DNA of 64,000 nt from positions 62,001 to 126,000 of the forward strand of contig JAKSZP010000005.1 of the NCBI GenBank assembly GCA_022478985.1, written 5' to 3'. Under the pieces are notes generated by a model. The model ran no database searches and was not told where the DNA came from. It saw only the letters and a program-made list of their open reading frames with translations. Shown piece after piece: positions 43,223 to 56,099 of the stretch; positions within the stretch are counted from its first letter, which is position 1; every line of letters starts with the position of its first letter. The position numbers were made by a program, and so were the translations under genes. Source of the DNA: Massospora cicadina. Lineage: Eukaryota > Entomophthoromycota > Entomophthoromycetes > Entomophthorales > Entomophthoraceae.

Positions 43223-43834
43223 TATTGGACAATTGCCTTCTCACAAGGGATAAATATGTTTTGGGAGTGAATAGTCCAAATGATGAGGGAGTCCACCCCA
43301 GCACCAACTCCAATTCGGTGATAAAGTCTAAGTCAAACTCCCCTGTTATAGACCTGAAGGGGGTACCAGATGTAAATAGTTTACTTACCAAGCATTCAAT
43401 AAAAACTCCAATAATCGGCCAAATTAAGTCTATGTTCCAGGTAGCTGATTAGAGGAACTATATTAAAATGCTACCTCATGGCTAAGTCCTTTTGGTTTCA
43501 ATCTTGCTACCTAAAATAAACACTGACATGAAGTGAATATTAAGTGTTTTGATAGTTTAAAATCCCGTATAACTAATTTTAGTTTAACCCTCCTTATGGA
43601 CTCTTGCCTACTCTACTATTAGCCTGCAAGTTTGTTAGATACTAGCAGGTGCAAAATAATAAAAGTTCACATTTTATACCTCTAAGCTAATACTTGGGAA
43701 ATATTAATTTAAATTATTTAGCAGTTACACATGTTTTAAGTGCGCCATTAATTTAACAAAGAGTAAAACTAATCCATTGTTGAATCCTGCTCCAAATCAG
43801 CACCTTCAAAAATCTCACAAGCAGGATTCCAACA
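43223..43834 (+). repeat. 3' LTR of GC (612 bp)
   Basis: Follows the purine stretch GAATGGGGAA. Starts TATTGGACAATTGCC (first G lost to A) and ends AGGATTCCAACA, followed by the target duplication ATACA. Confidence 0.95.
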
Positions 43835-43854
43835 ATACAATCATACATATAATC

Positions 43855-44110
43855 ATACAAAGTATGTAAATATATGTAATATATTATACTTAATATTCAT
43901 TATATTATATATGTATAATATAAAATTATAGTGATTTTTATATTATATTAAATAATTTAACATACAATAATTTAGTATATATATTATATATTATAAATTA
44001 TAAATATTATTGTATATAATATCATATATAGTATATAAATAAACAATATATATTATAATTATTCATATATATATACTTACAATAAATATATATTATAAAA
44101 GAATGTGGAT
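43855..44110. repeat. AT-only low-complexity tract
   Basis: About 250 bp made almost only of A and T, with TATATA and TATTATAT runs, between GC and the second LINE. Probably simple-sequence expansion; no regulatory meaning can be read. Confidence 0.7.
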
Positions 44111-44169
44111 TGTACATATTAAATTTTTCTTACCCATTTAATCGCTAATTAAAACCATTTTAATGCAAG

Positions 44170-45560
44170 ACTGGTAAGTTTGATAATCCATAATGGTAGA
44201 TAAGTGTGCAGTTAATGACTGGTAAAAATTGGGCAAGCGTGGTGAGAGGCTCAGGGTCAGTTCACACTGTCCAAAGTTAGAAAACACCCCAGCGACACTG
44301 GTTGCCAAGAAAAATTAAAAACAGCTGTGATTATCTCACCAGAAATTCTAATATGGCAAGCAAAGTGAAACCAGTACATCAAAACTCCACACTCTCAGCC
44401 CCTGTTTTAATGGAGCATGGGATACGAGGTTATTTGACTATAAATTTATTGGCAATTTTTTGAAAAGTTCTGTGGTGATGTGCACAAACATTTCACAGCT
44501 GTAATGTACGTTGTACCACATTCAATGACCTGGGGTTAGTTGGACCTAGGGTTTGAAACTGCATAAGCAGCGGACGCCGCTGCACAGGTGCATATGGTGG
44601 TTGATCTCCTGTATGGTCAATGGGTGGTCAAAAAAGTGCATGCGTTGGACCATATCTAACCAGATTTTTGTCACTTTTGATTTTATCCCCATGACGGTAT
44701 GTTAAGTCCTAGAGCGTCATCTCTTGGAGGGGCTTAAAAATCATGGGGAACTACACTCTTTTAAAATGTAGCACTTCACACTTATTCTGGAGCATAGCAC
44801 AGGCAAAGAAATTTCAGCGATCACCTCAACTGAGGTAATCACAGAAGATTTAACTCAGATTCCACACACTGCTGTTATTAATGTTGACAGGCAAGTCTAC
44901 TGCCCGTTCTGCATTATGGTGGATAGTGCACCCCCTTTCTTCACCTAATGCCATGCTTCTGGCCATAAAGCACACACCTGCCCTTCCAGAGAGGGAAAAA
45001 CTCAGCATGAAATTCTTCAAAGTGCAATGGGTAACGCCAAATCCCTTTATGAGCCTGCCATTGACACCAATGCCACCTTCCGTGGGGTGTGTAGTGGTGT
45101 TATATCCAGGTTAAACCTTTGTCCCTACAGAAGCGCAAGAAGAACAAACAGGCCAATAAGGAAGCATCCAAGACAGCAGCTATGGCAGCGTCTGTGATCC
45201 CGCCTGCCCAGACCCAGGCTGACATTGAGTCATTCTCAGCTGAAGTGGCATGAGATTTCATTCACCAATAAAAATTGGGCCCACCAACCTGTGTACCAGC
45301 TGTTCAAGTTGGGTTCACCTGAGCAGTTTACTTCACACCAATTGAAACTATTCTCCCAACCCAACCCTCCCCAAGATTTTGTCAACCTCCAATGATGCAC
45401 TGTAGGAGCACCTCAATGCGAAAAGTCAGTCAAAGTCAAAACCCAAATCTGATAAACATCCAAAAGTAAAGAAAACTGTACTCAAGGACACCTATGGCTT
45501 GGTTTCTGCTAAAACATGAGCTGCTAAGTTGCGTGCTGAAAAAGCTGCACAGGAAGGGAA
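44170..45560 (+). pseudogene. LINE-2 ORF1 remnant
   Basis: TGKNWASVVRGSG-like sequence at about 44220 corresponds to the start of LINE-1 ORF1. A degraded knuckle CHASGHKAHTC at about 44950-44983 and a basic segment rich in Lys, Arg and Ala (about 45125-45240) follow. All frames are broken. Confidence 0.65.
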
Positions 45561-45579
45561 AGGGGCCCTTCCCATTGCA

Positions 45580-46330
45580 CCTTAGGTGCAATGGGATCTC
45601 CATCACTATAGGGACGTTGAACATCGTTTGACTCAAGGCCTCGCTGTCCTGGGCTAGAAAACTGAGTTTCAAAAAAACAATTCACCTGTGGACATCCTGT
45701 CAATTCAGGAAACTTATTGTCCACATGGTGCTGAGGACACATGGGCAACCATTCTCCTCCCCTTTCTTTCTTTTTGGTTGCCACACTGTGGGGTGCTTAT
45801 ATGAGCGACCCATAGCTTTTTTAATTTTTTATCTAAAATTTGTATCTCAAGGGTCATATGCTGTTCATATCGTTTTCATGGGATGATGAAGTGAACGCCT
45901 TAGTTAATATTTATGCCCTAATTTGTGCATGGGATTACCAGTAATTCCTCTCAGCTGTGGCTTCTCTTCCCCTCCCCACAATTCCTTTGTGGTTGGTGAC
46001 CTGGACTGCTGGGCCAACCCATCCACCAACCGCTGGCCTTCCACGCCAGCCCCACCACAGGGGCACATCAATAATTGCATTATGAAAGCACCTTGGGCCT
46101 TTTTGATACCCTCCCCAAGCATGCGCCATTACTACCCAACATGTCACGTCTCATGTGCACAACGGGCAACTGATGTCTGTGACCCACATAGACTTCATTC
46201 TTGCCCATCTGATTTTCGCCCAAGATCTCAATTTCACTATGGCGAGAATAGATTTCTCAGACCACAGGATGATCTCAGTGTCATTTACTCTGTCAATCCC
46301 AGTGCCACAGGCGCCTAAGTGGAGTAAACT
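45580..46330 (+). pseudogene. LINE-2 AP-type endonuclease domain
   Basis: DILSIQETYCPHGAEDTWA at about 45690 holds the catalytic Glu, the block VGDLDCWANPSTNRWPSTPA (about 45990) corresponds to GDFNCWDNP of LINE-1, and VTHIDFILAHLIF (about 46180) and FSDHRMISVSF (about 46250) complete the set. GDFN has become GDLD. Several frame changes. Confidence 0.87.
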
Positions 46331-46929
46331 TTTCCCACCAACCTTGCGTCACCCACATTTTCAAGTTGGATGTACACCATCACTTTGACACAGGAGTTTG
46401 CAACTCCCTTCTGTGTTGATCCCCTGCTGATATGGTCAACCTTCAAAGCAACTAAAATCTCCCAAGCATGCCATATCTTGTCAAAATGCTCTTGGGCTGC
46501 CTCAGCAGTGTTCAATACACCCTGGAGGAGGTGGACCACCTGGAGAATAATGCCCCTAGGGTAGGGTACAGTCCTGCTTGGAGTCATAAATGAGATGAAG
46601 TATCTGCCTGTCTTAACGCGCTGATCAGACAACACAGACATCGCGTTTGTATTCAGTATACGGCAATGAATATCACCTCAGGCAAAAAGTGCTCTGCCTA
46701 CTTTTTCTGCCAGTTTTTTGCACCACGCCAAAACTTGGCCTGTACACAGGTTAGGAGCCCAGGCAATACAAATTGTGAAAACACCAGCTGAAGTTGTCAC
46801 TGAAGTTCAAAACTATCACTCTAAGTTGTACAAGACCAACCCAGTTGATCCTACCAAAATTGATGATTTTTTACCAGCACACACATCCGCACCATTTCAT
46901 GATATTAAAAGCTCTTAATTTAATACCTG

Positions 46930-48130
46930 CACTGAACTCTGGTACTCCATTTGCGGTGCACCACACAGGAAGAGCCCAAGTCCAGAAGGGATTCCCTATG
47001 AGTTCTACAAAAAATAATTTAATTATTTGTCCCCCTTATGCTAGCTTAGATGAACAAATGTCTCTTAGAGACAAGCCTCCTTTGTGGGGCCAAGAGGCCT
47101 GCATGGTAACGTTGTTTAAGAAGGGGGATAAGCTAGACTTGGCAAACTAGCGCCCTAGCTCCCTTGCTAACACTGATACTAAGTTATTAACTAATGTAAT
47201 GGCTAACCGCCTAGGAGAAGATGCCTCTGAGGTAATCCCCTGAGCAATCTGGCTTTATCCCAAGAGGTCAATCTGGGATAGTATTCTCACCGTGGCCAAT
47301 GTCTGCCAATATCCAGCTACTGGGGCGCTTGTGTTCTTGGACTAACAAAAAGATTATGATAGAGTCAAATGGGACTACCTTAGGGCCTGCCTTCACCAGT
47401 TTCACCCCCCGCAGTTCATCAGTTGGGCAATGTTGCTCACTGAATCGTCCACAATGGCAGAGTGGGACTCTGGTTTCCTCACTGATTTGGTTTGCCCTCA
47501 AAGGGGTCTCCGTCAAGGGGACCCTTTGAGCCACTTTTATACAACTTCAGCCTCAACCCTCTTCTCCGCAGTGTTAATGCACACCTTTCCAGAGTTCAGG
47601 TAAATGCCAAGCACCAGTTAGGATGCTTGCTTTTGCTGACAATTGTTTGGTTGGGGTGTCTAGCAACCATGATGCACGCACATTAGAGTCCAATCTCTAG
47701 GGGTACTCCAGGGTCGGTAACGCTGCCTTCAATGCATCCAGAACCTAAATCATTCTCCTTGGTAGATACTGTGCCAAATGGTCTCTGGCATCCCTCAATC
47801 ATAGTGATCCAGCTGCTTGATCTCTTCACAACATACCCTTGCAGTCACTCCAATTCACCCCTCTCATGCTCCCTTTTGTGTCCAGATCCACTGCTGGTCC
47901 AGTGCACCACATTAGAGTGTGTCTGGAGGTAAGTGGTTACGCCACTTTGGTAATGAAGCACCACATATTAGACAATATTACAAAGCACATTGCATCCCTA
48001 CAGGCTCACCCAGACCAGCCTGACAGGCAGGGTAGTGCTTGCCAAAGCTATGCTACTGTCAAAAGTTTGGTTTGCCGCCCATGTCATCGCCTTTTCCCCC
48101 TCTTTCTTTGCTTCTCTGTACGCCCTGCTA
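46930..48130 (+). pseudogene. LINE-2 reverse transcriptase domain
   Basis: Blocks in order: KKGDKLDLAN (about 47120), EQSGFIP (about 47243), TGALVFLD (about 47318), CPQRGLRQGDPLS at about 47490, LLYNFSLNPLL (about 47537), and the catalytic box FADN at 47632-47643, where the second Asp is Asn: GACAAT against an expected GACGAT, a CpG-to-CpA change. The remainder (48000-48270) has LHALLQWWLWIGHPPP-like sequence matching the linker of LINE-1. Confidence 0.9.
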
Positions 48131-48559
48131 CAATGGTGGCTTTGGATAGGTCACCCTCCCCCAATGTGGCTGGAAGTCCTTTTCTGGCCCACGCCAAAGT
48201 GATGATATGGGCCTGCTTGAATACATGGCCCAGGAATCCAAGATCCTGGGCACATAGATTGCTTTAATAACAACTTCACACTCCCAACCTAACACAGGTC
48301 GCATGCAACATGCTACAACTTTGCCTGCACTTTCAGCCTCTGCAAACACACCCTCCCTAATTCTCTTCTTACTTATATAGTCTCACACCTATCTGCCGCA
48401 GGCCCACATGGGACCCCTTCCCACTTTAAAAGGATTCTCCTTAAAATGAGGAGTGCAGAATGGAGGATCAGCATCTATGGCCACACTTCTCAGAGGGGTC
48501 GCCCTACTTTTAATTTCGAACATGAATCTGTGGACAAGTCGTTATGAACAATTTAGTAC

Positions 48560-49130
48560 CCCATTGTCCCCCTACCATTGCCCGTGTGGACTATCTTGAC
48601 ATGTTGGACATCCCATACACCTTGGAAGCCTAGAAGGACATCTGGAGGTACACAAACCACCCTCTTCTGCAGCTGCATGTTTGCTCCCATGTGTGGCACT
48701 GATTGAAATGGGTATACCATACTGACAAGCGCTCCAATGCGTTGCACTCATCATGTGTTGTGTGTGACCAGTATGGGACTTTGGTTCATCACCTGGAAGA
48801 GTGCCCTCCGTCAAAAGTGATCTGGTGTGATGTTCAACATCTCTTTTGCCAGAATTAAACACAGCCCTTCAGCCTATCTAAAGACAACTTCGCCTTGTCC
48901 TTGAATTCCCCTGTCCCACCTTCTCTCCAAGCCTTAGTAGTTGCAATTGCTATGTGGACTATCCACACGGTTGGCTTGGATGCCATCTCAGGATCTACTC
49001 CCACCCTCCAGGAAGCTGTACGCCGATTCCAGTCGCACCTCCTGGACCACTTTCAATTATGGTTGTTAAGTTACCTTCCATCCCATTGCCATCAGTTGGT
49101 CTCATCCTGGTTTCTGGTTTAGTTCATCAC
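48560..49130 (+). pseudogene. LINE-2 ORF2 C-terminal region with CCHC finger
   Basis: YLDMLDIPYTLEA (about 48592) and CVVCDQYGTLVHHLEEC (48754-48804) reproduce the C-X2-C-X7-H-X4-C finger of LINE-1, then VVAIAMWTIHTVGLDAISGS (about 48940) and a final helix to about 49090. One stop lies at about 48630 and another at 48855. Confidence 0.87.
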
Positions 49131-49333
49131 TTCAGACCCTTTCCTTTATACGTGCATATTAGTGGCGCAAGCCTATACTCACGATACCCCCTACCTTTAT
49201 TTGGTGTTCCCTCTGGCAACAGGAGATAGCGTTAGCTTCTCTGGGGTGCCTCTTACTGATATTAGTTCTTTTATTTTACATGTTGGAAGTGTCCGCCCCC
49301 TGGTCAGCTTTCCTCAAATAAAAATTAAATTTT

Positions 49334-50779
49334 AAAATAGATCTTAATATGAACTTTATAGATTTATTTGGTTTAATAAATTCTTCTAATTGTAGACTTA
49401 AGTTAAAATTTTAATACAGAAATTGCCTTTTATATTTTTAAATTTTTCTGAGGTATAAGGTAGATGAGTTAACTTATTAACTTTAGTTGGGTCATATCTG
49501 ATAAAGCATAATATTCAAATGTTGTATTTACTTAAAAGTACTAATAAAAAGATATATATTATATACATTAACTAATTCTAAAAAGAGTAATTTATATAAA
49601 ATTATTAGATAGCTTCAATATAACTCTATAAAAGCATATGTATAGAGATATAATAAAAAATCTAGCAATAGTGACAGGTAACACTCTAGTTGGAAATATA
49701 TATATAAAGCAAATAAATCAAAATTAAGAATTGATGAACTCTTTTAATAAAAGTTAGTCTATTACTATCCTTCCCACCTGGGTAAGAAATAACATCTAAC
49801 TTCATTAGTATCACTAAAGCTAATGTACTGTAACTTGGCCTTTATTAACCTGCAGCTTTAGCCTCATGTATCAACCAAGAAACACCCATCATATATAGAA
49901 ATTGTTGTTTGGACCAACTGGTTATGCCCTGCATGAGACAGGGCACTCTCAGTCTGCTCTGAGCCAAGATAGCGTGACCATCATAACAAAACTTAAAAGA
50001 CTTGCTATTTGTTTAAATATTGGGACATTTTTATGGTTACTAATCTACATCAGCTTACTTGTTTAAAAATCTTCTCACGCCTAAGCCACATACTCTTAGA
50101 TTTAAACTTAAACAACATATCTAAATAGAGAATAGTGATATCTGGAACTCCTCACGCCTTAATTTTATACTCTCCACTATTAAAACATGAACCTAATGAT
50201 TTAAAAAGTTAGTATTGTAGTACGGTAAAGAACTATTACCCAATATGAAGACAACACCCACAAGGTACTTTTGGTTAGTTTATTGACATATAATGCACTT
50301 GACTTGTTGATACAAGCTCTGGATGTTTACAAAAGCTTAATTTAGAATATGCGATTTCTAAGGAAATACTATTGGAAGCAACAAAATCAAAGAAACAAGG
50401 GTTAAGGACCTTATTAGAATGCTGATGCTTTTTCATGGATCATAATGTTAAAACTTACATCCAGTAATTACTCTCCTTAGTACAGGTCATTCAAACTTAA
50501 TGATATGTGAACTGCATTTATTTTATCTAGGAATTAAGCTCAAAATGAAGGATTCTATGTTTACTGCCCCAGTAACCTTCTATTGCCAAAGGTGTTGAAA
50601 CTTGCTAAAGAGATGAATCAGAAAAAGCCCAATTTGTCACTAAACTTTTCCACACCATAAAAACCTTATCCTGAACAGCTCTATTTAGCACAAAAAAATT
50701 ATTGCCTTATCAATAATTTTAAGATTCTGATATGTCTTAGTAAAAAGCCCAAAATAGCCATGGTATATTGGCTAGAATT
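49334..50779. other. AT-rich interval, possible trace of old gypsy
   Basis: No ORF. The only hint of coding is a NADAFSWI-like reading at about 50418-50441 that could be the end of a gypsy RNase H (NADALSRI). It is too short to support by itself. Confidence 0.3.
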
Positions 50780-51312
50780 CGCTGACAATAATTATAGAGT
50801 ATGAGTATTTGAGCGCCTTGGGATGAGGCAATATTGGGTCAAAATGGATGGTTATTAAATCACTTAAAAATAAGGTGATTAGGAGATGTCAATGCACAAC
50901 AAATAATTAAAAATTACATCAAACTAGGCAATTATGAATTTTAAAAATGTAGAATCTGCTGGACCAATGAAAATACAGCAGAATGAATAGTCTAAGCAAA
51001 AGGTTGGTATTGACTGAAGTTGTTAGCATATAAGCGAGATGAGAAGATTGAAAGGGGGATTGTTAATAAGCAGAAGGGAGCAGAACAGAAGGAATCTGAT
51101 GCTTTATATCAGATAGCGGAGCAGAAGAAATCTGCTGTTTTATATTAAATAAATAAAGGAGTGTGGCTGAAGAGATTGCTTCATATTTTATTATAATCTT
51201 TACGTTGTATTGTGGGACAATGATCTACATATCATCCGTTTGTTGCTCAGTGGGCTTGACCCTGTGCAAAAACCTTATGGCCTATCTCAACAATTCCGCC
51301 AGATTTATAACA
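50780..51312 (+). repeat. G1-family LTR, solo or 5' part eroded
   Basis: From about 50790 (GTATTTGAGCGCCTTGGG) to TTATAACA at 51312 it follows the LTRs at 55498-56075, 61870-62452 and 4212-4784, including CCGTTTGTTGCTCAGTGGGC and GACCCTGTGCAAAAACC near the end. The first 40-60 bp are unrecognisable. No primer site or G1 internal sequence is visible on its right, so it is probably solo. Confidence 0.82.
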
Positions 51313-51540
51313 AATAGTTTTCTCTTTCTGCCATACTGACAGATATTTATCCTATAAAGGTCCTCATAAGACACAAACCAACCTTTTACTTTTGGCAATA
51401 GAATAGTTCTCATCTTACTTAGCTTTATATCGAAAAATATTATTAATGGTGCTACATTGACCTTAGGGTATCTTCTAAGTATACATTTGTAGCAATTTTT
51501 GCTATTTGTAGTTGAGATAATGGGACTTAAACCTATTCTT

Positions 51541-51591
51541 ATAATATAACAGTGATACCATCTAGTACTAAAAAAAATAATATAACAGTGA
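51541..51591 (+). mobile_element. Twenty-one-base insertion with 15-bp target duplication
   Basis: ATAATATAACAGTGA is perfectly repeated at 51541-51555 and 51577-51591. Between them is TACCATCTAGTACTA followed by A-residues. Its core is the same 15-mer as in the insertion at 32046-32060, with a few more bases at the 5' side. Confidence 0.75.
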
Positions 51592-52260
51592 CACTATGTA
51601 ACAGGAGGGATAATGGACTACCTTTTAAAGATGCCATTAAGATTTTAATAGATAATTACTAGTTGCACCAAAATTTGCATCATGTCAGACCTACCACAAC
51701 ATATGGCTTTAGGCTTCCCTTAGATGGTCAGACATCGCATGAACTAAGACAATAGAACAAAATGGTTTTAATCACCTATAGAGAACTAACCAAAACCTAA
51801 TTGTTATATATGTTAACCACATGAAATCTATATAGTAAACACACATGAGCCAATCAGGGGAGCAATTTCAGACTTTCCATAAAAATTAAAAAGGGGTTTC
51901 AATGAGGAATAGGCTGGATCATCTCTACCTCATACCCAATTAAAGAATGTTATTGACTTGTTACATAGTATTAATTAGGTCATGTCCTTATGTGAAGCTA
52001 CAATCACAAGGAGCGTAATGCGCTGAAGCATTATATTAGGACATCTGAAGAAACTCAATAAAGCACTATATTTCATTGTTTATCCCAATGCTTTTTCATA
52101 AGAAAAAAGTTGAGAACAGCATCCTTGCGTCAATTAACTCAATTTGAACAACTTAACTTTTAAGAGCTGCTACCCAATTCTTAATATTATTAAACTAAGA
52201 GCCCAATTTACTGTAGCCAAATATCAATCAAAGGTCAAACTTTGAAAGGCCTTTAAACAA
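51592..52260. other. Interval without recognisable feature
   Basis: Stop-rich in all frames. Possibly part of the degraded gypsy that surfaces at 52270. Confidence 0.35.
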
Positions 52261-52261
52261 C

Positions 52262-52510
52262 TTTTATTTAAGGATAACAAGTGTAAGACTGCAATCAAGA
52301 CTTCTTATAGAATCATTGATTACTTTTATAAATTTTCATAGACTATGAAAGTGTACATCACAGATCAGTAACCTATTTGTACAGTAATTTATAGTCAATT
52401 CGGATTCTGAGTTTTCTTATATGGATGATATCCTGATATATATCAAAATGGAAAAGTATCACCAGCGAGATATTTAATTAGCATTTCATAAAATATATGA
52501 GAGCAATTTA
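52262..52510 (+). pseudogene. Ancient gypsy reverse transcriptase fragment
   Basis: LFKDNKCKTAIKTSYRIIDY (about 52266-52325) corresponds to the KTAFRT-YGHFEYLVMPF block, and SYMDDILIYIKMEKYHQ (about 52418-52468) is an intact YxDD box with the usual sequel. The rest cannot be aligned by eye. Orientation is opposite to the gypsy debris at 53520-55497, so two old insertions meet here. Confidence 0.7.
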
Positions 52511-53515
52511 TTCACTGACTATTGGATTGTTTTTAAGTTAAGTTTTAGGTTGCTTTCTTAGTCTACACAGTTCAGCAAGGTTGTTTTACAATGACTACTG
52601 ACACAAATGAAGCTTCGCCCATCTAAACCTGCACCAAAGTTGCATTGGGATACAAGGAGTTTACCAGGGCATGAAATATCTGTCATATATATTATCAAAA
52701 TGTTGTTCTAAAATTACACTCCATTTAATTTTTAATCAAGTTGAATAGTATCAAATAATAAATAGACTTAAACAAACAAAGCCTTTTAGCTCTTGAAGAA
52801 GCCTTCTACTTGCCCCAGTTATATCTATGCTGGCCGCTACAAACCAAATACACTGATATAATTTGTCAGACTTTGTCATTGGAGCTTCTTTGTCATAGAA
52901 GGAGATGATATCACGTTACAGAATGACATAATTTTAGGATTACCCTCCTGGAATGATAATATCCAAGGCATAAGGATCTCATGACAATAAATCGTTATAA
53001 CACTAATGAAGTATTAATGTGGAGCTTAACACACTTTTATCAAGTTTCCAGTGAATAATTTCTATAAACTTGCATATCTGTATAAAGTTACACAGGATCC
53101 GAACACCACTGATGTAATGTATTGGTAAAGTGAAGTTTGCTTCTCTCATTGTGATAGAAATTAGGCAATATATGTCTTGGTTTCACCAGTATAGTAGAGC
53201 CAAGTAGTCATTTTTTTGCTGTTCACAGGTACTCTGTTTGAAAATTTTAACTTCCTTTGAGAAGAAAGTTGTTTTAAAATAGTTTTTGAGAGCAATGGCT
53301 TTGCACTTTTGCTTCATTAGGGGTCCAATATTGGCTACTATCCTGGTTCTTTTTTATTAAAAGATGGCGAAAACAATCCTGGTTTATGACCGCTAACATT
53401 ATTGTCATGAATATACAAAAAGCTAATCTATACTCGAAGTAAAACTAGGGAAGAATTAAAACTAACTTTATTAGGTTAATATTCTTCAATATTTTAGAAT
53501 GTATGGGAACCTTGT
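52511..53515. other. Interval with no secure feature
   Basis: Probably eroded retrotransposon sequence; no motif can be assigned. Confidence 0.35.
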
Positions 53516-53519
53516 AGTG

Positions 53520-54965
53520 TAGTGAGCGTCCGAACCTCCTCAATCAGGATCATCACTATTCAACCAGTAGGAGGGTCAAGCGTCAGCACCTTCCTATGTT
53601 GACATCTGCATTGTCACTAACTCTAATGTTCTAGTGTTATAAATTTTTAACACTGGGGATCAAAATGAAGTTTAGCCCAGGATGCTAATTTAACTTATGG
53701 TCAAAATTGTACCTTGTGAAGATTCCTGAAACCCTTTATAGTTCTACTCAATTTGGGCATTTACCATTTAGTAACAAAACATTTGGTTTAATGAGGCTCA
53801 ATCCCATAAGGGCATTTTAACTGTTCCTTTAATTTTTGATGAACTTGGATCATAATTGATTAGAACATCAATACTGCCCCACTAAGATCCTGTTAGAAGA
53901 TGACAAAGTACCACAAAAAGCTAGCATGAACCCATAAACTACGTTTCCCCTAAATGAAACATGTAATGGAACACTCTGAACATGCTTTTTATAAGGCGCA
54001 ATATGGGCCCAACCAAGAGGTGTCAAATTTGTTGAGCTTTCTACCAGGGCGATGAAAATTTAACTAAGATGAGATCCCCAATTTTGAAAATGGAAAAGGG
54101 AGTCAATGGGCAATGAATTATGCAGCTTTCTTTTATAATGGTCATGACAAGCCCTTGGGAGGCAAGCGCGTGTACAAGATTAATTTGTCATACAGTTCTC
54201 TCAAAGTTAATTTGGCAGTTTAGATGTCGGATAGACTACTAATGTTTAGACAATGCTAGTAATTGTGGTTCTCTCACATAAGGTGCGTGGAAGAGTGACG
54301 TCTTGTTTACGTGATTATAGATTATCTGGTAGGTAGACAAATCATATGCTATATAATTATTACAACACATGGGATTAGTGGCCACCTTAGAAATAACATA
54401 TACTAGAATACCGCTTTCTTGATATACTGTCTAAAAAATGAAAAATTATAGGGGCAATGAAGTATTACCCTGCGCCAAACAGCAACGACAGTTCTTGAAC
54501 AACTTGTTATGATATATTTAACACGTTTTAAGAAAGTAGGACCTTTGGGCACCCATGTTGTGTGAAAATGGAGCAGAAAAGGAATAAGGACTTAATCTTT
54601 ATGGTGTGGAAGGACATACATAGCATCATCTCACTTAAACAGATGTTTAATGGCAAGTAGAATGCAGCGATGCCCCTGGAGATCCATAGATAAAAGTTCT
54701 AATACATCCACACTGATTATACAAAATGGTGACAAGGGAGCCACGGTTTTATGTTAATAGTAAGGGCTTGGAAAATCCTGCATCTGGCAGGTTATACAAG
54801 ATTTTAGTACTTCATGTATAGTTTTAAGCATTTAGTCACAATGATATTGCTATAAACAATAATACATTTTCTTGACTGCTTCATTTCACATGCTGAAGTA
54901 ACTTCAAGAATAAATTGGGTTAAGAGGATAGTTCCACGTAAGGTAGCCATTTGACATCAATAAGT
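53520..54965 (-). pseudogene. Ancient gypsy integrase remnant, host of GB
   Basis: On the minus strand CITCQMQDF at about 54790 resembles the CLTCQ end of the H2C2 domain, SVDVLELLSMDLQGHRCIL lies at about 54690, and near 53600 a TLDPPTG then VMILIEEVRT reading resembles the integrase end of G1-1 (KDPTSGQ). The Glu and second Asp blocks are not recoverable by eye. It continues the element whose RNase H lies at 55016-55497. Confidence 0.6.
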
Positions 54966-54989
54966 TTATCGAGCATCTCATCCTTGATC

Positions 54990-55497
54990 TGGGTGTCTTT
55001 TGTCATAGATTGAAACTATTTTTTGGTTTCTGGCGACACAAACCCCCACTTATCTGGCAAAACAATTGATTTATATAAGTGATCCTCTTCAGGTACAAGT
55101 ATGGCAAATGTCAGCACCCTTGACAACACATCCGCATTATGGTGAATTATACCAGAACAATGAACAATATTAAAGTTGATAAACTCTGTAGCGAAAAAGC
55201 CCATCTTGTGAGCCTCCCAAAAGGATCTTTCATCTTCTGGAGCCATCAGAGAGAGGCGTGATGGGTTATAATGGTCAAGTGAGTTCCTTATAGATATAGG
55301 GTGGAAAGTTTATATTAATGAGAAGCAAGGCTAAGCATTCCCATCTAGTAACGCTGTAGTTTCATTCAGCCTTAGAAAAGGTATTGATGAAATAAGTCAC
55401 CGCCAGTCTACTTGCCAATAATCTGACTGGGACAGAATGGCTCTTGTTGGCTTTTTATGCCTATAATATCCAGCTGTGAATGATACCTGTTATAAGT
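54990..55497 (-). pseudogene. Ancient gypsy RNase H remnant, disrupted by GB
   Basis: On the minus strand, HSQLDI at the GB junction, then EQNYSVTRWECLALLLI-like sequence at about 55365 and the open stretch 55246-55016 with VHCSGIIHHNADVLSRVLTF, the classical end of gypsy RNase H. GB inserted at the start of the domain with duplication ATACC. The continuing upstream part should lie right of 62457 but is only faintly recognisable. Confidence 0.82.
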
Positions 55498-56075
55498 TCC
55501 GTGGAATCGTTGAGATATGCCATAAGGGTTTTGCGCAGGGTCAAGCCTACTGAGAAACGGACAGAAGATGTGGAGATCATTGGCCCATGAGACAAAAGTA
55601 AAGATTATAATAAACTATGAAGCAATCGCTTCAGCCACACTACTTTTATTTATTTTATATCACAGCAGATTCCTTCTGCTCCGCTCACTTCTCCCTATTA
55701 ACAATCCCCCCTTTCAATCTTCTTATATTGCTTATATCTCAGCGACTTAGGTTGATACCAACCCTTTTGCTTAGACTATTCATTCCGCCATATTATTATT
55801 GGTTATGGCAGAGCTCACCATTTATTAAATTCACAATCACCTTAGTTCAGGGAGATCCACTCACTATTTATCATACATCAAAAATCATTATTGTTGTTTA
55901 TTGACATCACCTTATCATCTGCTTAGGAGGCGATCCAATATTATTCTTCCCAACCCAATATCGCCTCATTCTAAGGTACTTAAAAAATTGTAACTTGGAA
56001 TCATGATCATTGGATTCTACCTATTCTGCTGTAACAACTTAGGGCTTATCATCTAGTCATATCAGAATCATGACA
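55498..56075 (-). repeat. 3' LTR of GB (578 bp)
   Basis: On the minus strand it starts TGTCATGATTCTGATATGAC at 56075 and ends GAACTTATAACA at 55498. The purine stretch AGTGGGGTCA precedes it (56076-56085). Confidence 0.95.
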
Positions 56076-56099
56076 TGACCCCACTTGACTGGATGATAA

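Larger units (their letters stand above)
36920..43834 (+). mobile_element. Complete Ty3/gypsy retrotransposon GC (6.9 kb)
   Basis: LTRs of 602 and 612 bp flank gag, protease, reverse transcriptase, RNase H and integrase, and the whole is bracketed by the perfect target duplication ATACA (36915-36919 and 43835-43839). An unrelated 0.8-kb solo LTR interrupts it between gag and protease, and the long N-terminal Gag part seen in GA is absent. Many stops and frameshifts. The protein motifs are closest to GA among the elements here. Confidence 0.96.
44128..49333 (+). mobile_element. Second Tad1/I-like LINE, near full length (LINE-2)
   Basis: It has the same domain order and protein motifs as the minus-strand LINE, read on the plus strand, and begins with 5' sequence homologous to the 5' end of LINE-1 (AATCGC...GATAATC). 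The 3' end is CCCCTGGTCAGC...CCTCAAATAAAAATTAAA. ATTAAATTTT occurs at 44118-44127 and at 49324-49333, a possible short target duplication that overlaps the A-rich tail. It is more decayed than LINE-1. Confidence 0.9.

Noticed and set aside
43855..44110. Centromere or replication origin
   Set aside because: Only an AT-rich simple tract; nothing beyond composition supports it.
49900..49985. Structured RNA (GC-richer hairpin-like stretch)
   Set aside because: Short inverted segments are visible (GCCCTGCATGAGACAGGGC), but there is no match to a known RNA class and no second copy.
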